A stretch of 64,000 bases of DNA from Margaritifera margaritifera (lineage: Eukaryota; Mollusca; Bivalvia; Unionida; Margaritiferidae): contig JAQPZY010001256.1 of the NCBI GenBank assembly GCA_029931535.1, positions 1,451,001 to 1,515,000 on the forward strand, in the 5' to 3' direction. The position numbers and the translations under genes were made by a program. Below are positions 22,891 to 35,515 of this stretch, piece by piece. The notes below the pieces were generated by a model, which made no database searches, was not told the DNA's origin, and worked only from the letters and a program-made list of their open reading frames with translations. How positions within the stretch are numbered: the stretch's first letter is position 1; every line of letters starts with the position of its first letter.

Positions 22891-22892
<2 letters not shown>

Positions 22893-22957
<65 letters not shown>
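22893..22957. repeat. (CT)n microsatellite at the head of family B copy 2
   Basis: About 65 bp of CT, directly before the start of repeat family B copy 2. Confidence 0.95.
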
Positions 22958-22961
<4 letters not shown>

Positions 22962-23109
22962 GAAGATAAAGCATGACATTTTACTAATTCATCAAATAGG
23001 CACTTTATATTTGTTGTCTTAGTTCACGTATTAAAAAAAATCATGCAGAAAATAAATTTTCACTCAGGTAGAAGGCATTAAAAATGTTATGTATAATTTC
23101 ACCACATTG

Positions 23110-23168
<59 letters not shown>

Positions 23169-23605
23169 GAAGAAGAAGAAGAAGAAGACAATTTATTCAT
23201 TTTTATGTTGGCACCCAAAAGGTTGGTTGCAACCCCTTTGTACTAGATTTTCTACAGAAAAGAAAGTCTATAAGAAATCTTTATTTTTCTGTTTTGGTTG
23301 TCGGCAATCAGGAAACAAAATTCGTGATACTTTGCTATTATTATTGTCCTTTCTCTTGTAATTAAGATTTTCAAGCAATTACTTCTTTTCAATCATTTTA
23401 TTGATACTAGAATTTCAGGTAATCAATTGAAATCATTTGGGATTTCATGAATCAGTTACATATCAGTATGAAATTTGACCTTCTCATTGGCCTACTAAAC
23501 TGATACTGACGTCGATATTATCTAGACACAGTTGCTTTCTCTCAAACAAGTTTTTTGTTTCCCAAGAAAAGCCTATATATTAAGTGGCCTCTGACATTTT
23601 TCAGA
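22958..23605 (+). repeat. Interspersed repeat family B, copy 2
   Basis: Direct, diverged copy of 6574-7240, likewise headed by (CT)n. It is interrupted at 23110-23189 by an (ATT)n-(AAG)n microsatellite that copy 1 lacks. Confidence 0.6.
23110..23189. repeat. (ATT)n-(AAG)n compound microsatellite
   Basis: About 19 ATT units followed by about seven AAG units. Confidence 0.95.
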
Positions 23606-24172
23606 AAATGTCTGCATTATTATAACAACTCTACTGAAATGTCTCTACCTCTCTCTTTCCATGTCGCGTGATTCTCACGCCTTTTTAGCATAACTAACAC
23701 AGGACCGGGACACATTACTACATATATACTACCCATATGCTTATAGCAGGGGCGGGATATTGAATAACTTGTGTGTTCGTGTGCGTATGTGTGTGCATTC
23801 ATCTTCATGTGCACTATGCGCATAGTCGCAAGTTCTTATAATGAATGGATTATGTATGTACTTTCGTAGCCTCTTTCTACCATTACCTATTTCGATCTCA
23901 AATTTAGTCAAACGATGCAATAATTGTAGAAAAAAATGGATTGTTGGCTTTTAGTCATTTTCTCGTGGTCCAAGGAGAGTACGAAACACTGACCTAAGAC
24001 TTAAATTTGTATGTTTCTGAAATAGACGAGTCTTCCTTCATAGTTCAAATATTATATAGTGTGCATCTTGTTCTTGCAATAACTTTCAGTTAATTTCCGT
24101 TCCTAAATAAGTATGTTCTAATTATGTGACACTACCCTTGAAACATTTAAGTAATGTAATACAAAATTTGTG
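23606..24172. other. Non-coding flank of the satellite
   Basis: Contains the left bracket repeat (23686-23785). The rest is AT-rich with no gene signal. Confidence 0.4.
23686..23785 (+). repeat. Left bracket of the satellite (inverted pair)
   Basis: The series CACAGGACCGGGACAC, then CTTATAGCAGGGGCGGGATA, then TTGAATAACTTGTGTGT matches the reverse complement of 29042-29161. The two copies flank the 28-bp satellite in inverted orientation. Confidence 0.7.
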
Positions 24173-27100
24173 TTTAGTATTCTAATATTGTATACCATCG
24201 GATAGTATTCTACTATCTTATCACATCGCCAAGTATTCTACTATCTTATCCCATCGCATAGTATTCCAATGTATATCCAATCGCATAGTATTCCAATGTA
24301 TATCCCATCGCATAATATTCTACTATCTTATCCAATCGCATAGTACTCTACTATCTTATCCCATCGCCGAGTATTTTACTATCTATTCCCATCGCATAGT
24401 ATTCCACTGTATATCCCATTGCATAGTATTCTACTATTTTATCCCATCGAATAGTATTCTACTATCTTATCCCATCGCACAGTATTCTATCTTATCCCAG
24501 CGCATAGTATTCCACTATCTTATCCCATCGCATAGTATTCCACTTTATATACCACCGCATAGTATTAAACTATCTTATCCCATCGCATAGTATTCCACTA
24601 TCTTATCCCATCGCATAGTATTCTACAATCTTATCCCGTAGTATAGTATTCTAGTATCTTATCCCATCGCATAGTATTCAACTGTATACCCAATCGCATA
24701 GTACTCGACTATCTTATCCCATCGCATAGCATTCTACTATCTTATCCCAAATCATAGTATTCCACTGTATATCCCATCGCATAGTATTCCACTATCTTAT
24801 CCCATCGCATAGTATTCTACAATCTTATTTCCGTAGCATAGTATCCTACTATCTTATCCAATAGCCGAGTATTCTACTATCTTATCCCATCGAATAGTAT
24901 TCCACTGCATATCCCATCGCATAGTATTCTACAATCTTATCACATCGCATAGTATTAAACTATCTTATCCCATCGCATAGTATTCCACTGTATATCCCAT
25001 CGCATAGTATTCTACTATCTTATCCCATCGCATAGTATTCCACTATCTTATCCCATCGCATAGTATTCTACAATCTTATCCCGTAGTATAGTATTCTACT
25101 ATCTTATCCCATCGCATTGTATTCCACTGCATATCACATCGCATAGTATTCCACTATCTTATCCCATCGCATAGTATTCTACTCTTTTATCCTATCGCCG
25201 AGTATTCTACTATCTTATCCCATCGCATAGTATTCCACTGTATATTTCATCGCATAGAATTCTACTCTCTTATCCCATTGCATAGTATTCTACAATCTTA
25301 TCCCTTCGTATGGTATTCAACTGTATATCAAATCGTATAGTATTCTACTATCTTATCCTATATCTACTATGTCATCCCATCGCCGAGTCTTCTGTTATCT
25401 TATCCCATTACATAGTATTCCCCGCTGTATATCCCATCGCACAGTATTCTACTATCTTATCCCATCGCATAGTATTCAACTCCCTTATCCCATCGCAGAG
25501 AATTCTGCTATCTTATCCCATCGCATAGTATTCCACTGTATATCCCATCGCATAGTATTCTAATATCTTATCCCATCGCACAGTATTCCACTGTATATCC
25601 CATCGCATAGTGTTCTACTATCTTATCCCATAGCAGAGGATTCTACTATCTTATCCCATAGCCGAGTATTATACTATCTTATCCCATCGCATAGTATTCT
25701 ATTATCTTATCCCATCGCAGAGAATTATACTATCATATCTCATCATATTTTATTCTACGATCTCATCCAATAGCCGCGTATTCTACTATGTTATCCCATC
25801 TCATATTATTCCGCCATAGTATTCTACTTTCTTATCCTATCGCATATTATTCTACTATCTTATCCTATCGCATTGTATTCACTATCTTATCCCAACGCAT
25901 ATTATTCCACTGTAAATCCCATCGCATAGTATTCTACTATCTTATCCCATCGCATAGTATTCTACTATCTTATCCCATCGCATAGTATTCTACTATCTTA
26001 TCCCATCGCACAGTATTCAACTATCTTATCCCATCTCATAGAATTCTACTATATTATCCCATCGCATAGTATTATACTGAATACCCCATCGCATTGTATT
26101 CTACTATCTTACCCCATCGCATAGTATTCTACCATCTTATCCCATCGTCGAGAATTCGACTATCTTATCCCATCGCATTTGTATTCCGCTGTATATCCCA
26201 TTGCATAATATTCTACTATCTTATCCCATCGCATAGTATTCTACTATCTTATCCCATCTCATAGAATTCTACTATATTATCCCATCGCATAGTATTATAC
26301 TGAATACCCCATCTCATTGTATTCTACTATCTTATCCCATCGCATAGTATTCTACCATCTTATCCCATCGTCGAGAATTCGACTATCTTATCCCATCGCA
26401 TTGTATTCCGCTGTATATCCCATTGCATAATATTCTACTATCTTATCCCACCGCATAGTATTCTACTATCTTATCCCATCGCAGAATATTCTACTATCTT
26501 ATACCATCGCATAGTATTCCTCTGTATATCCCATCGCATAGTATTCTACTATCTTATCCCATTTCATAGTATTCGACAATCTTATCCTATCGCCGAGTAC
26601 TCCACTGTATATCCCATCGCATAGTATTCTACTATATTATCCCATCGCATAGTATTCTACTATATTATCCCGTCGCATAGTATTCTACTATCTTATCCAC
26701 TGCATAGTATTCCACTGTATATCCCATCGCATAGTATTCTACTATCTCATCCCATCGCATTGTATTTTACTATCTTATCCCATCGTATTGTATTCCATTG
26801 TATATCCCATTGCATAGTATTCTACCATCTTATCCCATCGCATAGTATTATACTATCTTATCCCATCGCATAGTATTCTACTATCTTATCCCATCGCAAA
26901 GTATTCTACTATCTTATCCCATCGCAGAGTATTCTCCTATCTAATCTCATAGTATTGTATTCTGCTTTTTTATCCCATTGCATAGTATTCCACTCTTTAT
27001 CCCATCGCATAGTATTCTACCATCTTATCCCATCGCATAGTATTATACTATCTTATCCCATCGCATAGTATTCTACTATCTTATCCCATCGCATAGTATT

Positions 27101-28880
27101 CTACTATCTTATCCCATCGCAGAGTATTCTACTATCTAATCTGATCGATTTGTATTCTACGATCTTATCCAATAGCCGAGTATTCTACAATCGTATCCCA
27201 TCGCATAAAATTCCACTATCTTATCCCATCGCATAGTATTCTACTATCTTATCGTATCGCATATTATTCTACTATCTTATCCCATCGTGTAGTATTCTAC
27301 TATATTATCCCATTGCATAGTATTCCACTGTATATCCCATCGCATAGTAGTCTACTAGCTTATCACATCGCATAGTGTTCTACTATCTTATCCCATCGCA
27401 TAGTATTCTACTATCTTATCCCATCGCATAGAATTCTACTGTCCTATCTCATCGCCGAGTATTTTACTGTCTTATCCCATCGCATAGTATTCTATTATCT
27501 TATCCCATCGCATAATATTCCACTGTATATCCCATCGCGCAGTATTCTACTATCTTATCCCATGGCATTGTATTCTACTATCTTCTCCCATCGCATAGTA
27601 TTTTACTATCTTATCCCATTGCATAGTATTCCACTGTATATCCCATCGCATAGTATTCTACTATCTTATCCCATCGCATAGTATTCTATTATATTATCCC
27701 ATCGCATAGTATTTTACTATCTTATCCTATTGCATAGTATTCCACTGTATATCCCATCGCATAGTATTCTACTATCTCATCCCATCGCATTGTATTTTAC
27801 TATCTTATCCCATCGTATAGTATTCCACTGTATATTCCATCGCATAGTATTCCTCTGTATATCCCATCGCATATTATTCTACTATCTTATCCCATCGCAA
27901 AGTATTCTATTATCTTATCCCATCGTATAGTATTCTACCATCTTATCCCATCGCATAGTATTCTACTATCTTATCGTATTGCATATTATTCTACTATCTT
28001 ATCCCATCGTGTAGTATTCTACTATCTTATCCCATCGCATAGTATTCCACTGTATATCCCATCGCATAGTAGTCTACTATCTTATCACATCGCATAGTAT
28101 TCTACTATCTTATCCCATCGCATAGTATTCTACTATCTTATCCCATCGCATAGTATTCTACTGTCCTATCCCATTGCCGAGTATTTTACTATCTTATCCT
28201 ATCGCATAGTATTCGATTATCTTATCCTATCGGATAATATTTCACTCTATATCCCATCGCATAGTATTCTACTATCTTATCCCATCGCATTGTATTTTAC
28301 TATCTTATCCCATCGTATAGTATCCCACTGTATATCACATCGCATAGTATTCTACTATCTTATCCCATCGCATAGTATTCTACTATCTTATCCCATCGCA
28401 GAGTATTTTACTATCTAATCTCATCGTCGTGCATTCTACGATCTTATCCAATAGCTGAGTATTGTACAATCTTATCCCATCGCATAGTTTTCCACTATCT
28501 TATCCCATCGCATACCATTCTACTATCTTATCCTATCGCATATTATTCTGCTATCTTATCCCATCGCGTAGTATTCTACTATCTTCTCCCATTGCATAGT
28601 AGTCCACTCTATATCCCATCGCATAGTAGTCTACTATCTTATCCCATCGCATAGTATTCTACTATCTTATCCCATCGCATAGTATTCAACTATCTTATTC
28701 CATCACATAGTATTCTACTATCTTATTCCATCGTGTAGTATTCTATTGTTTTGTCCCATCGCAGAGTATTCTACGATCTTATCCCATCGCATAGTATTAT
28801 ACTATCTTATTCCATCGCATAGTATTCTACTATCTTATTCCATCGCATAGTATTCTACTATCTTATCACTATCGCATAAT
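24173..28880. repeat. 27/28-bp satellite array, 4.7 kb
   Basis: Roughly 165-170 units by length. The main 28-bp unit joins ATAGTATTCTACTATCTT to ATCCCATCGC. A 27-bp variant replaces the centre with ATTCCACTGTATATCCC and recurs every few units. The main unit contains ATAGTA-TTC-TACTAT, a 6-bp stem with a 3-base loop, which the variant breaks. The mix of 27 and 28 bp keeps shifting frame, so the many short LSHRIVFYY-type open frames are artefacts. Shared rare variants show higher-order copying (for example a 223-bp period at 26031 and 26254). Most copies are 85-95% alike by eye. I recognise no named satellite. Confidence 0.95.
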
Positions 28881-29041
28881 TATTATAGCATTTTCTTCAT
28901 TATACAATATCCCAACAGTTGTTGCGGTAAGCTCGAAAAGTTAATCAGTTTTTCGTTGTGTCACCTTAATAATCTTACCAACTTTCATTCGATTTCATTT
29001 TTACAGCTCTAAAAGTTCTAAAGATTTTCCCCCGACACACA

Positions 29042-29091
29042 GAGACACACAAGTGATTCAATATCCCGTCCCCGCTATAAACGTAAGGATA

Positions 29092-29138
<47 letters not shown>

Positions 29139-29161
29139 GGTCCTGTGCTTCTTGTGCTAAA
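29042..29161 (-). repeat. Right bracket of the satellite (inverted pair)
   Basis: Reverse complement of 23686-23785 (GGGACGGGATATTGAATCAC, CACAGGACCGGGACAC), with a (TA)n(TG)n microsatellite expanded at 29092-29135 where the left copy has ATTACTACATATATACTA. Confidence 0.7.
29092..29135. repeat. (TA)n-(TG)n microsatellite
   Basis: Compound dinucleotide run inside the right bracket repeat. Confidence 0.9.
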
Positions 29162-29710
29162 ATGCTAAGATATAAGTAGAGGACAAGGCGACAGGTGCCC
29201 AATACACTGGACAAAATGGCGATATGACAAGTTTGTTCAGTATCTTCAAGTTACAATGTCATGAATTTTGTAATGAAAGTTGCCCAATTAAATATGTGAA
29301 TATTGACAATGTTATCATTTAACTTTCTATGTGCAATTGTGGGATAGAGTATATGTTTATACCTATAAAACACCAGTATTGACGGAAGTAAAAATGTACA
29401 ACATGCCGCAAACAATCGCAATATGCGAATATGTTGCAATGTTTGGAATACTGAATTGATTAAGATGCAAATATGATATAAATTTTTATGACATTTTCAA
29501 ACGAAACAAACAAATAAAACTCGTAGAACGTCATTATTATATATCAATTTAAATTTTATTTAAATGCATTCTTTTCAAATTATTGGTTTGTAGCAGTTGT
29601 AGTTTTAGTATCCCCATTCAACACTTAATTCATCAAAATATTTTACACGCTGCTCTAGGTTTATTAAACTTATCGAAACGTCTTTCGTATTTTTAAACAT
29701 TCTTGCATAA

Positions 29711-29934
29711 TTAATAAAGATAAATGTAAATCAGTCTTATCTTTAAAAATGTTCTTCGATCAATAACAAACCTGAGAATTACAATAATTTTAAGTTGCAT
29801 GATTGCCTTCATGATATTGTAATAAAATATCAGTGTACACTCTTTGCAACTAATTAAATTTCTAGGAGGAATGTCTTCGGATTCATTCTTCTGTGAGAAG
29901 AATTGTTCACCAAATGAAAAGTCAGAAGTTTCAC

Positions 29935-29999
<65 letters not shown>

Positions 30000-30204
30000 C
30001 ACTTGGGGATTAGGAGAGAAATTGCCATGATGGAAGCTCGACAGAATGATCACTTTAGCATCCGTGTGCGCGTCCGTCTGTTCTTATGTCCGTACGTCTA
30101 TCCACATCATAGATTAAGGTCAAAGTTAGAGTTTTTTAGATTCATCTCAATGTTCAAGATTTCTCTTTACTTTCGAGATAAATAAAAGGTGCACTCGACC
30201 AAAC
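29711..30204. other. Non-coding stretch around (AAT)n
   Basis: Frames on both strands (Leu-rich on -, Asn-rich on +) arise from the AAT repeat. I see nothing else here. Confidence 0.5.
29935..29998. repeat. (AAT)n microsatellite
   Basis: About 21 AAT units. Confidence 0.95.
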
Positions 30205-30945
30205 TGGTCTCTCATCTTATCGATTCAGCCAGGTTGTTCAGTTAGGAACACAACTCCTCAACCAAAATAATGTCTTGTCTTATCAATTGAGCTAGGTTGT
30301 TCAGTTAGGTACACGACTAATCGATTAAAAGATGTCTCTTGTCTTATCAATTCAGCCAGGTTGTGCAGCTAGGTACACGACTTCTCGACTTAAAGGATCT
30401 CTTGTCCTATCGATTGAGCCAGGTTGTTCAGTTAAGTACACGACTCCTCGACCAAAAGGGTATCTTGTCTTATCGTTTGAGTCAGGTTGTTCAGTTAGGT
30501 ACATGACTCCTCGACTAAAATGGTCTCTTGTATTGTCGATTGAGCCAGATTGTTCTGTTAGGTACACGACTCCTCGACTTAAAGGATCTCTTGTCCATTC
30601 GATTGAGTCAGGTTGTTCAGTTAGGTACACGATTACTCGACTAAAAGGTTATCTTGTATTATCGATTGAGCACTGCTGTTCAGTCAGGTACACGTCTCAG
30701 TACACGACTCCTCGACAGAAAGGGTCTCTTGTCCTATCGATTGAGTCATGTGTTGTTTAGTTAGGTACTCGGCTCCTCGACCAAACGGAGTCTCTTGTAT
30801 TATCGATTGAGTCAGGTTGTTTTGTTAGGTACACGACTCCTCAACAAAAAGGGGTCTCTTGTCTTACTGATTGAGCCAGACTGTTCAGTTAGATACACGA
30901 TTCTACCTCAAAATGGGGTATCCTGTCTTATTGATACCATCTACA
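30205..30945. repeat. 63-bp minisatellite
   Basis: About 11-12 units built from TCTTGTCCTATCGATTGAGC, CAGGTTGTTCAGTTAGGTAC and ACGACTCCTCGACCAAAAGG. Because 63 is a multiple of three, frames stay open: 142 codons on + (30332-30760; 21-residue unit with LVLSIEPGCSVRYTTPRLKG) and 92 on - (30352-30630). Substitutions are not concentrated at third positions, and both strands are open equally, so I treat it as non-coding repeat. Confidence 0.85.
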
Positions 30946-31244
30946 GTCACCAAATTGTGTGGATCGCTTCCACTTGGGTCACGTTTGGAGTCAAAAGATC
31001 AAAGGTCAAGGTCATCCTGACTGAAAGAATAAAGATGGCTTCTGCACAATATTATTATTTATACATCACATACCACATAAAATGTATCTCATTAGTCTGC
31101 TTGGATAAAGACCAAATCCTATATAATGACAGTGTTAAAATATATGGTTTTCATCTACTGTCATAATGACATCTCTTTTTTAAACTATAGAGAATTGATT
31201 TATTTCCATCTTCTCTTTAATACTAAATCATGAACTTGAAATGT
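30946..31244. other. Non-coding stretch
   Basis: Nothing recognisable; it links the 63-bp and 75-bp arrays. Confidence 0.4.
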
Positions 31245-31441
31245 GAGAGAATTGTTTAGTGTATTTAACAAAGCACCTTGAGGCTACAGAAAGAACAATT
31301 GAGATACTTGCCTTTCTGGGTAAGAATTGTTCAGTTTGTTTAACGAAGCACCTTAGGGTTACAGAAAGAACATTTGAGACACTTCTCTTTCTTAGTAAAA
31401 ATTGGTTTGTTTACCAAAGCACCTTAGTGTTACAGAAAGTG
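31245..31441. repeat. 75-bp minisatellite, left part
   Basis: About 2.6 units on the pattern AAGCACCTTAGGGTTACAGA, AAGAACATTTGAGACACTT, CTTTCTTAGTAAGAATTGTT and CAGTTTGTTTAAC. It breaks off at 31441 and resumes at 32211. Confidence 0.8.
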
Positions 31442-31892
31442 TAACAGGATGAAACTGGATGGGATTAAATCTTGTGGAAACAGTTAACACAATTGTGTGA
31501 ATGAGATGTTCATTTAAAATGCAAATGAATGATGAATGAATCTGACACCTTACCCATGTGCACAAAGTTTAACTACGGATATAACAAAGTGATATCCTTT
31601 CTAAATGGATACCATTAAAGGATGGAATATCGACAAATAATCACAAATGATCTCGTATGTCAACGGATATGATCAATATATTCAACTTAAACAACATATA
31701 TGACTGATATAAGGATCTATCAAAAGATCTTTTTAATGTATGGAATTTTTCAACAGATATGATTGATATATAGACTTGTCAACAAATATGTTTGATGTAT
31801 GGAATTATGATCAATATATTGTTCATCAACAGATATGATGCTGTACTAGATTGATTGTCACACAAATAGTGGCTTTGAGTTTTAGGTTCAAA

Positions 31893-31973
<81 letters not shown>

Positions 31974-32210
31974 GTGATGAAATTAATCTCGTGGTATCAA
32001 TGCGATGATCACGAGATTTCGATTCCATAGCTCCCGACAAATGGTGTCGGAACTACCTCGCGTCGTCCGCTCCTCTCACCCTGGCTAAAAATCGCTGAAG
32101 ATAATCCGTATTCCATAGGCCCATTGGTCCAGAACATTATGGCCCTTGACAATGAGTTAACCAGTATCGTCCCTATAACCAACGTCACCATTGACTGCAG
32201 TATCCGGGTA
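31442..32210 (-). repeat. Interspersed repeat family A, copy 3 (truncated, in a minisatellite)
   Basis: Same orientation as copy 2. It matches 12837-13560: ATGATGAATGAATCTGACAC, the ~60-bp ATATGATTGATATA subunits, then the exon-like segment with ACTGCAGT.AATGGTGACGTT on the - strand. That segment has a stop codon soon after and is decayed. The copy ends inside the exon-like segment at TATCCGGGTAAC, where the 75-bp minisatellite resumes. A (TA)n run occupies 31897-31972. Confidence 0.75.
31897..31972. repeat. (TA)n microsatellite
   Basis: About 38 TA units inside family A copy 3, placed just before the exon-like block. Confidence 0.95.
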
Positions 32211-32490
32211 ACAAAGCACCTTAGGATTACTGAAAGAACACTTGAGATACTTGCCTTTCCTAGTAAGAATTGTTTAGTTTATTTAAGAAAGCACCTAACG
32301 GCTACAGAAAGAACACTTTAGACAACTGTTTTTCTTAGTAAGAATTGTTGAGTTCATTTAACAAAGCACCATAGGATTACAAAAAGGATACTTCAGATAC
32401 CTGCCATTCTCAGTAAAAATTGTTTAGGTAATTTAAGAAAGCATCTTAGGGCTACAGAAAGAACACATGAGATACTTGCCTTTCTTAATA
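32211..32490. repeat. 75-bp minisatellite, right part
   Basis: About four units of the same 75-bp repeat as 31245-31441, in the same orientation and continuing the array after the insertion. Confidence 0.8.
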
Positions 32491-35400
32491 AGAACAAGAT
32501 AAATGGTACTTTTTTGACTTGCTGCAGCCACTAATGTTTTTCATTCGTAATATCTGGGGATATTACAACTTAATTAATGACCAGCAGACCATATATTTGT
32601 TCAACTACAGTATGTTTTCATAGTACGCGAGTCATATTAACCGGGAAAAATATAAAGAAGAGTGTAGGGGAAATGTTTTAAATTAATATCATGTGGGTGT
32701 TTGTTTAAAAAGAGTTCATATTAGGTGGGTCCATCTGCATGTATAAATTAGCACAAATAGTTCATATAATGATAAAGAGCTCACTATAAAGACTGGTATT
32801 GGGTTATTCTTTCAAATATTTTTCTTTCATATAGAAGGTAAGCTGTGTAAGGTTTAACAGGGTACCAGTGTTACCCACAATGTTGTGCAGATAATTAAAC
32901 AATGACTTGCAAACATGACACCAGTTATACAGGAATTTTCACCTCAGTCATTGTCTACTACAAATTATACAGTAAAACCTGATTTGAAAAACCACTGTAT
33001 TGGAAGGCCGTCTGTCTTGGAAAACCAGATTTGCCATGCACAGTTCAACTGTGTTATATAATGTAATGACCTCGGATGAGAAACTACCTGAGAGACCATA
33101 GTTTGTTGGCAAGATGGATGCATCTCTGAGAACAGGTTTCACTACTTCTTGAGGATCTGCAATGTTGCAGCTTGGAACCAGTTACTACATAGTGGTTACT
33201 TACACTTGATTATATGCAGTATTTTCTAATGCGAACAGTAAAATGTTAACACTAAAGGTAAGGAACATTTTATATCTGCAGCTTACAAAATTCTGCATAG
33301 AACTAAGAAAAAAATAATGATCATGCAGTAACTGGTTGTGTGCAACAACTGGTACATACCCTATAACTGAGACGTAAACCATGCCAGAGGTAAAGTGTAT
33401 CTTTGATACAAGTACTCTATAGCTACATGGAAACTATAAACACATGGTTTACGACTAGGGGTTTGAATATATAACAAAAGAAAGAAATACTCTAGCAAGC
33501 TTTCACAATTTCCAAAAATACAAATGTATTTTCCTACAATATAAAATACTGCAAACAAACAAAGTGAAAGAATTAAAAATAACTTACAGTGTAGAAATTC
33601 CTTAAATAATCCTAAATTGTTCTATTGAATTCACTAATCCGGAAGTTGTCCAAAGTATTAAGAAAAAGGACACTAATGTGCTTCTGTGCTAACAAGAATC
33701 AGTTCTAAATCCAAATGTTATTAATTCTACTTAAATTCCTGAGAACGTAGAATATCGTATAAGTGCTTGAAATGTTTCCGGTAATTCCAACGGAGTTAAA
33801 TAATGTTAAGATCTTTCAATAATAGTACTTAATCCTAAAAGTACTAGTTAGAAATAAGAATTCATAAGCTGACTATCACAAACAATAAACAAATTCCTCT
33901 ATGACTTTTACGAGCTGAAGAAATTGTAAAGAATGCCACACACAGGGATTAAATCTAGTTCTATAGTATCCATACTGCGTAGAACAAATATAAAAAACAA
34001 TCTGCGATCTAAAACAATTCAATCTACTGCGTTTCAGATAAACAAACTCGAATTGCGATTATAATTCTTATTTCAAATCAACACGTTGTTTACTCTAAAC
34101 TGAATCATGGGAACCAGGTCATGACTAATACCTTTACCACGCGCTATGACTCACACTCTACCCACGTGATCTCCAAGTTGTGTTAAGTTCACCGACATAA
34201 TTATTGATTTCCTTGGACAGAAGCAATGACTCATGTTGACATTCCGTGTACTTTACAACTAATAGCGTTGGTTACTGAAAAAATATATAAATTATAATAC
34301 AAAGGTCATAAACCAAATGAAGCTATATTATAATTTCAAAGATGATACATAATTCCGTAACACGTGGAAAATGGGTTCGTTTTGTTCTGCTTAAATGTTT
34401 CTACAATTTCTCCTTTCATTTTCATCTACATTCTGTAGCAATTTTGTCTGGAGTGTAAAACATAACAAGAAGCCTGTTGTTGTCACGAAAGTCACGAACG
34501 ATAGCGTGACATTCTTTTTGTGTTATTACCCACACATTTATACCCCAAAATGACCAGGAGGAATGAAAGCTAGTTTGGTTAGCTCATTTTTTTTTTTTTT
34601 TTTTTTTTTTTTGTGCACTATCAATGTTGCTGCAATCATCTATCATAAACAAACCATCTGTACTTTGATTCACATCAACTTGTGACTCAAACTACTTCTC
34701 TTATTTATCAATAGGATCTATCAGGATTACCTTCGGATCTTATAGTAACTACTTTCTATTGTAAGTGTTGCTGATCAAAAAAGTTGGACAGATGATAACG
34801 ATGTAGTCAAAAAAGTTTTTGAGTTCAGTCTATAAAATTGTTTGCTCGGATCATACAACTGGATAATTCTATGCATTTTTATTAGTATCGCATTCGTACG
34901 ACAAAAGAAGGTCGCTGTAATCTGTATTTCACATTTTATTGACTTGGTTTACGATTCAACATTTAGCTCATAACCTCATATGTTTTGTGCACCTGAATAC
35001 ATAACTGTTGTACACAGAATGATTAAACTTTGTGAGGGGTATAGCATCATTTTAAACGTCACTGACTATTATATCTGATCATGGTTTTGCTTTTTAGCTT
35101 AAGCATGATTTTCGTTCTCAAAAGTTTCAAAGTTTTCAGAGATCAAAACAGGAGAGAGTGAAATTTAGCTCAAATAAGATAAGAAAAGTGAACGAAGATT
35201 TAATAGCAGAGTATTAAGCGAACTGACATGACATTAGAAGTCACTTGGTTCAAAGCGTGAAACATTCTGGTACCTAAAGATTGTGCATGTGATTTTCTTT
35301 CATACTTCAGAGAGTTGACCATTCAGTTCTATTTGCCGTAATAATGATTTGAGACAAATGTCAAGGATTCATCGTTATCTCTATTTCCTTCCGTACAAGA

Positions 35401-35515
35401 TTACACAGTTTAATAGTTCAAGTATCATGAATAGCTTGATTACAATAATAAAACTGCCATGATTTGAAAAAGGAAACAAGCATTGGTAAATACAAATAAT
35501 AAATGTTGTTGGTAA
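32491..35515. other. Gene-free AT-rich stretch
   Basis: No open frame with a recognisable motif. A run of 26 T lies at 34587-34612 and may be the poly(A) end of an unrecognised - strand retroposon. I see nothing else here. Confidence 0.45.

Larger units (their letters stand above)
28881..29710. other. Right flank of the satellite
   Basis: Contains the right bracket repeat and the TA/TG microsatellite. Otherwise AT-rich with no gene signal. Confidence 0.4.

Noticed and set aside
25310..27930. Several 60-80 codon frames with LSHRIVFYY repeats
   Set aside because: They are translations of the 27/28-bp satellite; the frame shifts every few units.
24173..28880. CRISPR-like regular repeats
   Set aside because: Units are directly adjacent with no unique spacers, unit length alternates between 27 and 28 bp, and the context is animal nuclear DNA. 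This is a satellite.
29711..30185. Poly-Leu (-) and poly-Asn (+) ORFs
   Set aside because: Both are read-through of an (AAT)n microsatellite.
34587..34612. Poly-T tract as the end of a - strand retroposon
   Set aside because: No recognisable element sequence or target duplication on either side; left as a simple homopolymer.
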